A DNA stretch of 22,267 nucleotides from contig CAZQQC010000036.1 in the NCBI GenBank assembly GCA_964595365.1, positions 1 to 22,267 of the forward strand. The letters run 5' to 3'. The notes under the pieces were generated by a model. The model did not search any database, was not told the DNA's origin, and saw nothing but the letters and a program-made list of their open reading frames with translations. How positions within the stretch are numbered: the first letter of the stretch is position 1; the number at the start of each line of letters is the position of its first letter. The position numbers were made by a program, and so were the translations under genes. This document shows, piece by piece, positions 1 to 8,307 of the stretch. The DNA comes from Fen-1258 sp964595365 (GTDB lineage: Bacteria; Bacteroidota; Ignavibacteria; Ignavibacteriales; Melioribacteraceae).

Positions 1-164
1 TCTTCAAGGACTACTTGAAAACAGCTGAATTTTCAAGTTTTTCTATGGATTCCAATAGTAAAGATTCTACGATTGTATTACCCATCAAAACTTTCATTAA
101 TCTTTTGCTTCATACAACTCCTTTTGCTATATTGATATCAAATTCGTTCACTTGATTTTTCTTA

Positions 165-1106
165 ATGAGAATAATCAAACCTAAAAGATTAAAACCGGGG
201 GATGTTATTGGGATTATTTCGCCCGCTTCATCACCGGATGACATCACAAAAGTTAATCGTGGCGTTGAGTATTTAGAAAAACTTGGCTATAGAGTTGAAG
301 TTGGGAAAAATGTTGGGCAGGAATCCGGATATCTTGCCGGAACAGATGCTCAACGCGTTGCCGATCTTCATGAAATGTTCAAAAACAAAAATATCAAAGC
401 AATTTTCTCTATCCGCGGGGGTTATGGTGCAGGACGTCTTTTAGATAAAATTGATTACAGAATTATTCGCAACAATCCGAAAATATTTGTCGGCTATAGC
501 GATATTAATGCACTTCAAATGGCGTTCTTTACCAAAACAGGATTGATAACATTTGCAGGTCCGATGGTTGCAGTAGATTTCCACGATGAAGTAAGTAAAT
601 TTACTGAAGAAGTTTTTTGGCGAACAATCACATCAAATAAAGTTGTCGGTCGAATTAAAAATCCGGGGAACGAAAAGATATATGTGCTCAATAGGGGAAG
701 GGCGGTAGGCAGAATTTTGGGCGGCAATTTAAGTTTGTTGACATCTTTGAACGGCACAGAGTATTTTCCAAAATTAAAAGATGCTGTCTTAATTCTTGAG
801 GAAATAAATGAAGCGCCATACAGAGTTGATAGAATGCTGAATCAACTGAGATTATCAAAAATTTTCAAACAGATAAAGGGAATCATCTTAGGGCACTTTG
901 TTGACTGCGTTGAACCTGATCCCAATAAAAGAACTTTCACATTGAACGAAGTAATCATAGAATATTTTCAAAAATTAAAGATACCTGTTGTATATAACCT
1001 AAAACATGGTCATGTAAAAGACAACATAACAATTCCATACGGCTTAAGATGCGTTGTCAACGCTTCACGTGATTATATTGAAATTACCGAGAACGCCGTT
1101 TCTTAG
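165..1106 (+). CDS. LD-carboxypeptidase (peptidase family S66, LdcA/MccF-like)
   Basis: The 313-residue protein is a serine carboxypeptidase of family S66. Members trim the terminal D-Ala from murein tetrapeptides during peptidoglycan recycling, or cleave microcin-like acyl adenylates. The expected triad is visible: Ser112 in GYSDIN, Glu212 in LEEINEAPYRVDR, and His283 in HGHVKDN. The N-terminal motif KPGDVIGIISPASS and the segment SIRGGYGAGRLLD are also typical of the family. Length is normal (about 300-340 residues). There is no signal peptide, so the enzyme is cytoplasmic and recycling is the likelier role. The ATG at 165 has no clear Shine-Dalgarno sequence. The gene stands alone: 261 bases separate it from hydG. 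The family assignment is secure, but LdcA versus MccF specificity cannot be settled here. Confidence 0.9.
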   Translation: MRIIKPKRLKPGDVIGIISPASSPDDITKVNRGVEYLEKLGYRVEVGKNVGQESGYLAGTDAQRVADLHEMFKNKNIKAIFSIRGGYGAGRLLDKIDYRIIRNNPKIFVGYSDINALQMAFFTKTGLITFAGPMVAVDFHDEVSKFTEEVFWRTITSNKVVGRIKNPGNEKIYVLNRGRAVGRILGGNLSLLTSLNGTEYFPKLKDAVLILEEINEAPYRVDRMLNQLRLSKIFKQIKGIILGHFVDCVEPDPNKRTFTLNEVIIEYFQKLKIPVVYNLKHGHVKDNITIPYGLRCVVNASRDYIEITENAVS

Positions 1107-1208
1107 GAAACAGTTTGCCCATCTTATCTTTATTCTCTGCACACAAAAATCAGTTCCAATTATTTCTCTTTTTTAAGAAAAAAACATTTCACCAGTTGCC
1201 AAATAGAC

Positions 1209-1226
1209 ATGATTCCAAAGGATCAT
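1209..1226. repeat. Small inverted repeat upstream of hydG
   Basis: ATGATTCC and GGATCAT face each other across two A residues, with one unpaired T in the left arm. It lies in the otherwise empty 261-base interval between the LD-carboxypeptidase and hydG. It could be an operator for hydG or a small hairpin ending the preceding transcript. Nothing identifies a regulator and there is no U-tract, so this is only a candidate site. Confidence 0.25.
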
Positions 1227-1273
1227 AAGCAAAAAAACACTGGTATATTTATTGTTTTAACTTAACTATCTGC

Positions 1274-1363
1274 TGTTACGCAAGGTTTGAGCTTGACAAA
1301 ACCAATTTTTGTTGTCGTAGAAAAAATATTCGTTTTACAATTACAGCTTCAACCCTGCGTATG
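1274..1363 (+). repeat. MITE-like dispersed element, copy 1 (upstream of hydG)
   Basis: This element of about 90 bp is bounded by imperfect inverted repeats: the left arm is TACGCAAGGTTTGAGCT, and the reverse complement of the right arm is TACGCAGGGTTGAAGCT (14 of 17 identical). The reverse complement of 10382-10484 aligns with it along most of its length, sharing for example GCAAGGTTTG, AATTTTTGTT and ACAATTA. The two are therefore copies of one dispersed element in opposite orientation. It encodes no protein. It ends five bases before the annotated GTG of hydG, so it supplies the immediate 5' untranslated region of that gene. Confidence 0.65.
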
Positions 1364-1367
1364 GTGA

Positions 1368-2789
1368 GTGATGATGCATTTTTTCTTAGGAGAAAGATTG
1401 GATTTTATAAACGAAAGAAATATCAGTTCATTGCTTGAAGACAAAAGATTGACCGATCTTTCTCTTCAAAAAGATACTCTCAAGAGATCTGGTGAAGCCA
1501 AAGGTTTAACGCTTAGAGAAAGTGCTGCGTTACTCAATATTCACTCCAACGATCTGCTGGATGAATTGTTCCATACTGCGCGTGAAGTAAAAGAAAAAAT
1601 TTACGGCAACAGACTAGTTCTCTTTGCACCGCTTTATGTTACCAACACTTGCATCAATAATTGTCTTTACTGTGCTTTCAGAAGAGATAATACATTGTTA
1701 AAACGAAAGACGCTTACGGTCGATGAAATAAAATCGGAGACTGAATTTCTGGTTGAGCAAGGGCACAAAAGAATTTTACTTGTTGCGGGCGAGCATCCTA
1801 AGAAATCAAACCTACAATTTATTCATGATGCAATTGGAGCAATTTATAGTATTCATCTTAACGGTGGAAATATCAGAAGAGTTAATGTTAACACCGCTCC
1901 GTTAAGCATAGATGAATTTAAAATTCTCAAAAGTTTTGGAATCGGAACCTACCAGTGTTTTCAGGAAACATATCATTACGGAACGTACCGTCAGATGCAC
2001 CCTTCCGGGCCAAAACATGATTACTCCTGGAGGTTGTATGCGATGGATCGGGCTCTGCAAGCCGGAATTGACGACGTTGGAATCGGTGCATTGTTCGGGC
2101 TAACCGATTATAAATTTGAAACTCTTGCTGTATTAAGTCACGCATTTAATCTCGACGATAGATTTGGAGTTGGACCCCATACAGTTTCAATACCGCGGCT
2201 CGAACCAGCTTTCAATGTACCGCTCTCTCACAAGCCTCCGTTTGCTGTTGATGATTTATCTTTCAAAAAACTGGTAGCGGTAATTAGGCTTGCAGTTCCT
2301 TACACCGGAATTATTTTGACAACAAGGGAACAACCGGAACTGCGAAGGGAACTGTTTAAACTCGGCGTTTCGCAAATTAGTGCCGGCAGCAGAACCTCGC
2401 CGGGTACTTACAAAGAGTCCCGGGATAGCGTAGAAGAGTATGAGATGGAACAATTCCAGCTCGGTGATCACCGGACTCTGGATGAAGTTGTAAAAGACTG
2501 TTGTGAACTTGGATTCATGCCGAGCTTTTGCACTGCATGTTATCGTTCTTCAAGAACAGGTGATCGTTTTATGGAACTGGCTAAATCGGGAAATATTGGA
2601 AAGCTTTGTGTGCCTAACGCGATCTCAACATTTAAAGAATATGTAATCGATTACGCTTCCGGTATAACAAAAAAAGTCGCTGCCGATTTTATCGCCAAAG
2701 AAATGGAAAAACTTAACGGTGTGGCAAAGTTGAAGACCTTGAAGATGCTGGAAAGAGTAGAAACAGGTGAAAGGGATGTCTACTTCTAA
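1368..2789 (+). CDS. hydG: HydG, [FeFe]-hydrogenase H-cluster maturase (radical SAM tyrosine lyase)
   Basis: HydG cleaves tyrosine to p-cresol and dehydroglycine, which supplies the CO and cyanide ligands of the H-cluster as an Fe(CO)2CN synthon. The radical-SAM cluster motif CX3CX2C is at Cys95, Cys99 and Cys102 (CINNCLYC). The C-terminal auxiliary cluster that carries the labile iron is represented by Cys388 and Cys391 in FCTACYRSSRTGDRFM and by Cys414. Length (473) is full for HydG, and the C-terminal extension separates it from ThiH. Translation may start at GTG 1368, ATG 1371 or ATG 1374. A GGTGAG at 1363-1368 is best placed for 1374, giving a protein starting MHFFLGERLDF. hydE follows after 3 bases, so the two are co-transcribed. 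No hydF or hydrogenase structural gene is in the window. Confidence 0.95.
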   Translation: MMMHFFLGERLDFINERNISSLLEDKRLTDLSLQKDTLKRSGEAKGLTLRESAALLNIHSNDLLDELFHTAREVKEKIYGNRLVLFAPLYVTNTCINNCLYCAFRRDNTLLKRKTLTVDEIKSETEFLVEQGHKRILLVAGEHPKKSNLQFIHDAIGAIYSIHLNGGNIRRVNVNTAPLSIDEFKILKSFGIGTYQCFQETYHYGTYRQMHPSGPKHDYSWRLYAMDRALQAGIDDVGIGALFGLTDYKFETLAVLSHAFNLDDRFGVGPHTVSIPRLEPAFNVPLSHKPPFAVDDLSFKKLVAVIRLAVPYTGIILTTREQPELRRELFKLGVSQISAGSRTSPGTYKESRDSVEEYEMEQFQLGDHRTLDEVVKDCCELGFMPSFCTACYRSSRTGDRFMELAKSGNIGKLCVPNAISTFKEYVIDYASGITKKVAADFIAKEMEKLNGVAKLKTLKMLERVETGERDVYF

Positions 2790-2792
2790 TCG

Positions 2793-3860
2793 ATGATGAG
2801 TTTAGATAAAATATTGTACCGGAACGAACTGACGAAAGAAGAGATAACTTTTCTTCTTAACTTGAAAAATAACTGTGATCAGCAGAAACTTTTTAATCGT
2901 GCAAATGAAATAAGAGAGTTGTACTGCGGCAACGAAGTTCATCTTCGCGGCATAATAGAATTCTCCAACTATTGCGAGCAAAATTGTTTGTATTGCGGGT
3001 TGCGCGAAGATAACGTATCCCTGCCCCGTTATAGAATGAAACCGGAAGAGATAATTGAAGCTGCAAAAGTAATTTCCAATCTAGGAATATTTACAATTGT
3101 CCTTCAATCAGGTGAAGACTTTTTTTACGATACTCATGCGATTTCGTACATCGTTTATCAAATTAAACAGCATGCAGATGTTGCCATTACTCTTTGTCTA
3201 GGCGAAAGAAAATTTGATGAATACCGCGAATGGAAGATTGCCGGGGCAGATAGATATTTATTGAAGCATGAAACAGCAAATCCGGGATCTTACCAGGTAC
3301 TTCATCAGAAACAGCAACTGATTGAAAGAGTCAGCCATCTTCGATACTTAAAAACATTAGGATATCAAATTGGTTCGGGCAATATGATTGGACTGCCGAT
3401 GCAGACTGTTGATGATATAGCAGACGATATTCTATTGTGCAAAGATTTGGATCTCGACATGGCAGCCTTCGGACCGTTTGTTCCGTCGCCTCACACGCCG
3501 TATCGAGATAAAGATGCTGGCGGGGTCGATCTTACATTGCGTACAATTGCTGTGGCCCGGCTGGTATTGAAAAATGTTCATATACCGGCAACTACTGCTT
3601 TAGCAACTTTAGATGAAGATGGCAGAGCAAAGGGTTTGAATGTAGGTGCGAATGTTGTAATGCCGGATCTAACGCCGAGTCCTTACAGACAGTTATACCA
3701 AATTTATCCCGATCGAAGATGCATCAACGATAACCCGTTGCACTGTAAAGCATGTTTGCAGATGCAAATCGAATCGCTTGGCAGAAAAATTTCGGATGGA
3801 CGTGGGGATTCCTTGAAACACGGCGACAAATCTCTGCATTCTTTTTCAAGAACCGACTAA
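2793..3860 (+). CDS. hydE: HydE, [FeFe]-hydrogenase H-cluster maturase (radical SAM)
   Basis: HydE is the second radical-SAM enzyme of H-cluster assembly. It acts on the HydG-derived organometallic synthon on the way to the diiron subcluster. Cys61, Cys65 and Cys68 form the CX3CX2C motif (CEQNCLYC). A second cysteine set, Cys310, Cys318 and Cys321 (CX7CX2C), reproduces the spacing of the accessory [2Fe-2S] site of Thermotoga maritima HydE; many HydE proteins lack it. The 355 residues match the usual length. It begins 3 bases after hydG ends and probably depends on read-through or translational coupling. The protein after the third accessory cysteine is a short polar tail. The next gene starts 70 bases downstream and is unrelated in function. 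Confidence 0.95.
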   Translation: MMSLDKILYRNELTKEEITFLLNLKNNCDQQKLFNRANEIRELYCGNEVHLRGIIEFSNYCEQNCLYCGLREDNVSLPRYRMKPEEIIEAAKVISNLGIFTIVLQSGEDFFYDTHAISYIVYQIKQHADVAITLCLGERKFDEYREWKIAGADRYLLKHETANPGSYQVLHQKQQLIERVSHLRYLKTLGYQIGSGNMIGLPMQTVDDIADDILLCKDLDLDMAAFGPFVPSPHTPYRDKDAGGVDLTLRTIAVARLVLKNVHIPATTALATLDEDGRAKGLNVGANVVMPDLTPSPYRQLYQIYPDRRCINDNPLHCKACLQMQIESLGRKISDGRGDSLKHGDKSLHSFSRTD

Positions 3861-3930
3861 GCAGTTTTTTTACTTCTTCAATTGATTGTATATTTCCCGT
3901 CAAAATTTTAATTAAAAGCAGAGTAAGAAT

Positions 3931-4605
3931 ATGATTCGAAAATTTCAGAAACTATGTTTGTTCATCATGTCGTTTACATTGATTTTATCGCTTACAAACT
4001 GTTCATCTAGAAAGGCAAAAGAATCCTATGATGCTGCAATGAAATTAGAGAATGAAAAAAAATACAACGAAGCAGTAAAGGAATTTGGAGCTGTTGTGAG
4101 AGATTATCCCAAAAACGAGTTTGCCGCAAAATCGATGTATGAACTTGCAAATATTTATGGACATAAGAATTTGCCTGATGTCAAAAAAGAAGATGCATAC
4201 AAAAAAGCAGCAGATTATTATTTAAAGGTTGTGAACGAATTTCCCGATCTGTCGGAAGCCGGAAAATCTGCAATGGAAGCCGGAAAATTGTACCAGAGTT
4301 TGTTGGTTCCCAATGTTTCAAAAGAGGAATCTTTGAAAAATGCCGTAAGCCTCTATCAAAAAGTTGTAAACAAATATTCCGATTTGCCCGATGCGGAACC
4401 GGCGCTCTTCATGATTGGTTTTATTCAAGCCAACGAACTGAAGGAGATCGATTCGGCAAAAACATCTTACGAAACTTTTCTACAGAAATATCCAAACAGC
4501 AAGTTAGTCGTTTCCGTAAAAATGGAGTTAGACAATCTTGGTGCTTCGCCTGAAGATATTATCAAAATGAAAGCAGAGAAAAAAGGAAGTGGCGGTTCAA
4601 AGTAA
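3931..4605 (+). CDS. Outer-membrane/periplasmic TPR lipoprotein (BamD/YbgF-like repeats)
   Basis: The N-terminus is a lipoprotein signal peptide: basic residues (MIRKFQK), a hydrophobic core, and a lipobox LTNC with the lipidated Cys at residue 24. The mature 200 residues are tetratricopeptide repeats, seen in phrases such as KKYNEAVKEFGAVVRDYPKN, AADYYLKVVNEFPD, AVSLYQKVVNKYSD and SAKTSYETFLQKYPNSK. This is the repeat style of BamD and YbgF/CpoB, which scaffold envelope complexes. The exact partner is unknown. A possible Bacteroidota-type -7 element, TATATTTC, lies at 3889-3896 with a T-run 19 bases further upstream. The DUF58 gene overlaps its last 17 bases, which suggests co-translation. 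Confidence 0.8.
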   Translation: MIRKFQKLCLFIMSFTLILSLTNCSSRKAKESYDAAMKLENEKKYNEAVKEFGAVVRDYPKNEFAAKSMYELANIYGHKNLPDVKKEDAYKKAADYYLKVVNEFPDLSEAGKSAMEAGKLYQSLLVPNVSKEESLKNAVSLYQKVVNKYSDLPDAEPALFMIGFIQANELKEIDSAKTSYETFLQKYPNSKLVVSVKMELDNLGASPEDIIKMKAEKKGSGGSK

Positions 4606-5497
4606 AGATTTTAGAAAGTATCTCGATCCAATTGTAATTTCGAAACTGAAAACTCTCGAACTCCGTGCACGGATGGTTGTTGAGGGTTTTATGGTTGGAT
4701 TGCATCGAAGCCCTTACCATGGATTCAGTGTGGAATTCAGCGAACACCGACCTTATATGCAAGGCGATTCGTTGAGGAATGTAGATTGGAAAGTCTATGC
4801 AAAGAGCGAAAAATTTTTCATCAAACAGTTTGAAGAAGAAACCAATTTAATCAGTCACATTTTCATCGACGCAAGCAAGTCGATGAGTTTTAAACATTCC
4901 ACAAAAGTATCAAAGCTCGACTACGCAATTACTCTTGCCGCTGCCCTGTCGTACATAATGATTAACCAGCAGGACTCGGTCGGTCTGTCGGTCTTCTCCG
5001 ATAAAATTCATAACTATCTTACCCCAAAATCCAATCGTGTCTACTTGAAAACTTTGCTTTCGGCATTGAATGAAATACAGCCGCAAGGTACGACATCAAC
5101 TTCTAAATGTTTAGATTCTGTTGCTGAGAAAATTAAAAAACGGGGATTGACGATAATCATTTCAGATTTCTTCGACGACGTTAATTCAATTATGACTGCT
5201 CTGAAGCATATTTATTTCAAGAAGAATGAAGTGATAGTTTTCCAAATTCTGGATCCGATTGAAAAAAGTTTTGGTTTTGATCGGGACGCAATTTTTGTCG
5301 ATGTAGAAACCGGTGAGCAGATGGCTACACAGCCGCATCAGATTCAACGTGCTTATCAGCAAGCTATGACCGAATACCTGAGCAAACTGAAAAGCGAATG
5401 CCTCAATTACGGAATCGAATATAACCTCATCGATACCGGTCAACCGTTTGATAAAGCTTTGATGAGCTATTTTTCTAAACGTACGAAAATGAATTGA
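4589..5497 (+). CDS. DUF58 domain protein (vWA-like fold)
   Basis: The protein carries the DUF58 signature HRPYMQGDSLRNVDW (residues 53-67), followed by a vWA-like strand and metal-site motif FIDASKSMS (92-100). There are no membrane segments, unlike longer DUF58 proteins. DUF58 proteins are usually encoded beside MoxR AAA+ ATPases and vWA-type membrane proteins and are thought to act in complex assembly or envelope stress. No moxR is present here, so the role is unassigned. The start is GTG 4589, inside the end of the TPR lipoprotein gene. The next in-frame Met, residue 29, would remove part of the conserved region. It converges on the sugar-phosphate mutase gene. Confidence 0.8.
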   Translation: MAVQSKDFRKYLDPIVISKLKTLELRARMVVEGFMVGLHRSPYHGFSVEFSEHRPYMQGDSLRNVDWKVYAKSEKFFIKQFEEETNLISHIFIDASKSMSFKHSTKVSKLDYAITLAAALSYIMINQQDSVGLSVFSDKIHNYLTPKSNRVYLKTLLSALNEIQPQGTTSTSKCLDSVAEKIKKRGLTIIISDFFDDVNSIMTALKHIYFKKNEVIVFQILDPIEKSFGFDRDAIFVDVETGEQMATQPHQIQRAYQQAMTEYLSKLKSECLNYGIEYNLIDTGQPFDKALMSYFSKRTKMN

Positions 5498-5560
5498 TTG
5501 TACGACGCACAAGACAAACAAGTGTTAAAGGTGAAACAATCGAAGAAGCAATCAGCAATT

Positions 5561-7074
5561 TCAAAGAAGCGGTAGAAATGAAATTTCCGCGGTATATTTC
5601 TCGGATAAACTTTCTGCCAGTTCTTTTGTCTTCGCTTCCACAATACAGNNNNNNNNNNNNNNNNNNNNNNNNNNNNNNNNNNNNNNNNNNNNNNNNNNNN
5701 NNNNNNNNNNNNNNNNNNNNNNNNNNNNNNNNNNNNNNNNNNNNNNNNATATTTCTCGGATAAACTTTCTGCCAGTTCTTTTGTCTTCGCTTCCACAATA
5801 CAGCGAATGATGGGTTCGGTATTGGATTTTCGGAAATGTACCCAATGATCTGTAAAATCAATCCGTAATCCATCCTCAAGATAAATTTGTTCTGCTTGAT
5901 ATTTTTCAGTTAGAAAATTAATCACTTCGTCGGGATCCCGTCTGCAGATTTCAATTTTTTTCTTTACAATGAAATATAACGGCAATGATTTTTTGAGATC
6001 GCTCATCTTTCCGCCGGACTCGAGAAGATGCTGAAGTGTGATTACCGTTCCAGTTAAAGCATCCCTGCCGAAAACAACATTTGGCAGTATTACACCGCCG
6101 CTTCCCTCGCCGCCAATAATTGCTTTAACTTCCTTCATTTTCTTTACAACGTTTGCTTCGCCAACGGGCGAACGGAAAATCTTGCATTGAAATTCTTTGG
6201 CAACATCGTCAACGGCACGTGTTGTTGAGAGATTCACAACAACATTCCCTTTCTTTTTCGAAAGGTAAAATCTGACCGCTTGCGTAATTGTATTTTCTTC
6301 ACCAAATGGTTCGCCTTTTTCTGTAATCAATACTAGACGGTCGACGTCGGGATCTACAACAATTCCAATATCGGCTTTGTGTTTTTTAACGGCGCGCATT
6401 GTTGCTGCTAAATTTTCCGGTACCGGTTCCGGCAGGCGCGGAAAAATTCCATTCTTCTCACAATTCATTTCAATAACACTGCAGCCCAATTTTTTAAGCA
6501 GCTTTGGCATTGCATACGACCCGGCTCCGTTAACGCAATCAAGAAGCACTTTGAATTTTCTTCTGCGGATTTTCGGTACATCAATGTATCTCATCTTCAA
6601 TACCGCATTAATGTGATCTTCCAGACCTTTTTCGTAAGAAGTAACTTTTCCAAGATTATCCCATGCGGCAAATCTTTTATCTGGAGAGTCGAGCTTTATC
6701 ATCATTTCAATATTTTCTTCCGGGGTCATAAATTCGCCATGCCGGTTCAAGAGTTTCAGCGCGTTCCATTCGTTCGGATTATGGCTTGCCGAAAGTTGAA
6801 TGCCGCCGGTTGCTCTCATTTTTTTTACATTGAACAAAACTGTCGGCGTCGGGCAAACACCTATGTCAACTACGTTATTGCCTTTTGCCATTAATGTACC
6901 GACTACAATATTGCGAACCATTTCGCCGGAAATTCTTCCGTCGCTTCCTATAACAATTTTTCCTTTGCCGCAATAATCTGCATAAGCCGATGTGTACTTC
7001 ACCAGAACTTCGGGATCCAAACCGTTGCCGATTATTCCGCGTACGCCCGAAATGCTTACCATCAATGTTGACAT
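5561..7074 (-). CDS. glmM: Phosphoglucosamine/phosphomannomutase (alpha-D-phosphohexomutase), interrupted by scaffold gap
   Basis: This four-domain phosphohexomutase interconverts hexose 6- and 1-phosphates; a role as GlmM in UDP-GlcNAc synthesis is likeliest. Numbered from ATG 7074, it shows catalytic phosphoserine Ser97 in LSASHNP, the Mg loop DPDVDR (Asp241, 243, 245), the sugar-binding loop GEGSGG (about 321-326) and the phosphate-binding loop SNTEPIIR near the C-terminus. ATG 7074 is preferred over the upstream in-frame ATG 7104 because GGAGG sits five bases before it and homology begins there (MSTLMVSISGVRGIIG). The N gap splits the last 30 codons. When the duplicated 55 bases and the Ns are collapsed, the frame runs through SEKYTAEISFLPLL to a stop at 5561, giving 452 residues, the normal family length. 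GlmM versus phosphomannomutase specificity is not proven. Confidence 0.8.
5594..5648. repeat. 55-bp duplicated contig end, left copy
   Basis: These 55 bases are identical to 5749-5803 and lie directly against the left edge of the 100-N gap. They are the same genomic stretch present at the ends of two contigs. The length suggests an assembler k-mer of 55. They do not represent a biological repeat. Confidence 0.9.
5649..5748. other. Assembly gap of 100 Ns (probably no real gap)
   Basis: Exactly 100 undetermined bases, the conventional length for a scaffold gap of unknown size. Because both flanks are the same 55 bases, the contigs overlap. Removing the Ns and one copy (155 bases) restores a normal reading frame and stop in the mutase gene on the minus strand. 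Confidence 0.95.
5749..5803. repeat. 55-bp duplicated contig end, right copy
   Basis: Identical to 5594-5648 and abutting the right edge of the N run. It encodes, on the minus strand, the residues around CIVEAKTKELAESLSEKY near the C-terminus of the mutase. Confidence 0.9.
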
Positions 7075-7206
7075 CTGTCCTCCGGTATTTATTGACCGGG
7101 TCAAATTTAATTATGCGTTTGATAAAAAGAAAAATAAAAGGTGTGAAAGTTAGAGCGGATTATTCTCCGGTTGGTATTTTACTTTGGCAGAGAAATGATC
7201 GATTCT

Positions 7207-8307
7207 TTATGAATTCAAGAATTTGGAGATTGCCTTATTCAATTGATCAAATTCAATTAAGAAAGCATCGTGGCCATGAATTGATTTTATCTCGAAATAT
7301 TCGGCGCCGGTAATGGCGGCACAAATTTCTTTTTGCTCGTAAGCAGGATATAGAATATCGGTATCTATTCCCACGCACAATGTTCTGGCTTTGATTTTAC
7401 CCAACGCTTTGTTGGCTGTCCCGTGGTTCTTCGAAACGTCGTGTAAATCCATTGCGCGGGTGATATAGACATAAGTATTTGCATCGAACCGGTCTACAAG
7501 TTTTTCACCTTGATAATGCAGGTAACTTTCTATCTGATAAAAAGGTTTCGGCTCATTCAAACCGTTGTTCCGGATTTCTCTGCCGAATTTTTTTTCAAGG
7601 CTGATTTGAGAACGGTACGTCATCATTGCTATCATTCTTGCAGTTGCTAAACCTTTTGGCGGCTGTTCATCATAATAACCATTCTTCCATGCGGGGTCGT
7701 CGAAAATTGCTTTGCGTTGAATCTCGTTTAATCCTATTGCCCACGCAGAATGTTTTGCCGAAGTCGCAATCGGAATAATTGTTTCTACAAGTTCCGGATA
7801 GAGCAAAGCCCATTCGAGTGTTTGCATACCGCCAAGCGATCCGCCTGTAACAGTCAATAATTTTTTTACATCAAGAAATTTTAGAAGCTCGTGTTGAAGT
7901 TTAACCATGTCACGCACAGTCATCTGAGGGAAATCGGCAGCATAAATTTTTCCGGTTGTGGGATCGATGGTTGTTGGTCCGGTTGTGCCGTAACAACTTC
8001 CTAAAAAATTGGAACAAACAATAAAGTGTTTGGATGGATCGAAAGCTTTGCCTCTGCCTATAACTCCTTCCCACCATCCGGGCAACCGTGAAGAATCGTT
8101 ATAGCTTGATGCATGGGAATTTCCTGTAAGTGCATGGCAAATTAAAATTGCATTTGTTCCAGTGCTATTTAGCGTGCCGTACGTTTCATAGGCAACGTTG
8201 ACCTGACGTATCTCGGCACCGGATTCGAAACGAAATTTATCCAGCGTAAGTATTTCGTAAGTCGGTTGGATTTTCTGTTCTAATACTTTCATTTTATCAC
8301 GCAACAT
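7207..8307 (-). CDS. metX: Homoserine O-acetyltransferase MetX
   Basis: MetX transfers acetyl from acetyl-CoA to homoserine, committing aspartate-derived carbon to methionine. The alpha/beta-hydrolase triad is visible: Ser157 in GGSLGGMQ, Asp317 in GIDTDILYP and His346 in HGHDAF. Family landmarks such as ICHALTGNSH and WWEGVIGRGKAFD are present, and 366 residues is the usual length. The ATG at 8307 overlaps the end of lysC by 11 bases; ATG 8292 (MKVLEQK) is an alternative, and neither has a clear Shine-Dalgarno sequence. It is the last gene of the metY'-lysC-metX unit, under the Met-peptide leader at 10321-9953. Its usual partner MetY, which uses O-acetylhomoserine, is destroyed upstream. Acyl specificity (acetyl versus succinyl) is inferred from overall family resemblance. 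Confidence 0.92.
   Translation of the reverse strand: MLRDKMKVLEQKIQPTYEILTLDKFRFESGAEIRQVNVAYETYGTLNSTGTNAILICHALTGNSHASSYNDSSRLPGWWEGVIGRGKAFDPSKHFIVCSNFLGSCYGTTGPTTIDPTTGKIYAADFPQMTVRDMVKLQHELLKFLDVKKLLTVTGGSLGGMQTLEWALLYPELVETIIPIATSAKHSAWAIGLNEIQRKAIFDDPAWKNGYYDEQPPKGLATARMIAMMTYRSQISLEKKFGREIRNNGLNEPKPFYQIESYLHYQGEKLVDRFDANTYVYITRAMDLHDVSKNHGTANKALGKIKARTLCVGIDTDILYPAYEQKEICAAITGAEYFEIKSIHGHDAFLIEFDQLNKAISKFLNS

Noticed and set aside
11..110. Small minus-strand ORFs near the left edge (one preceded by AAAGGAG)
   Set aside because: The two short frames (11 and 28 codons) are in different phases and neither resembles a known protein; too little to call a gene.
5467..5560. Extension of the mutase frame through the N run to 5467
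   Set aside because: It exists only because the duplicated 55-mer and 100 Ns shift the frame; the collapsed sequence stops at 5561.
7075..7104. Upstream in-frame ATG (7104) for the mutase
   Set aside because: GGAGG five bases before ATG 7074 and the family N-terminus favour the shorter form.
7092..7104. Palindrome TTGACC-G-GGTCAA upstream of the mutase
   Set aside because: It is short and single, with no second site or known regulator; it may be chance.
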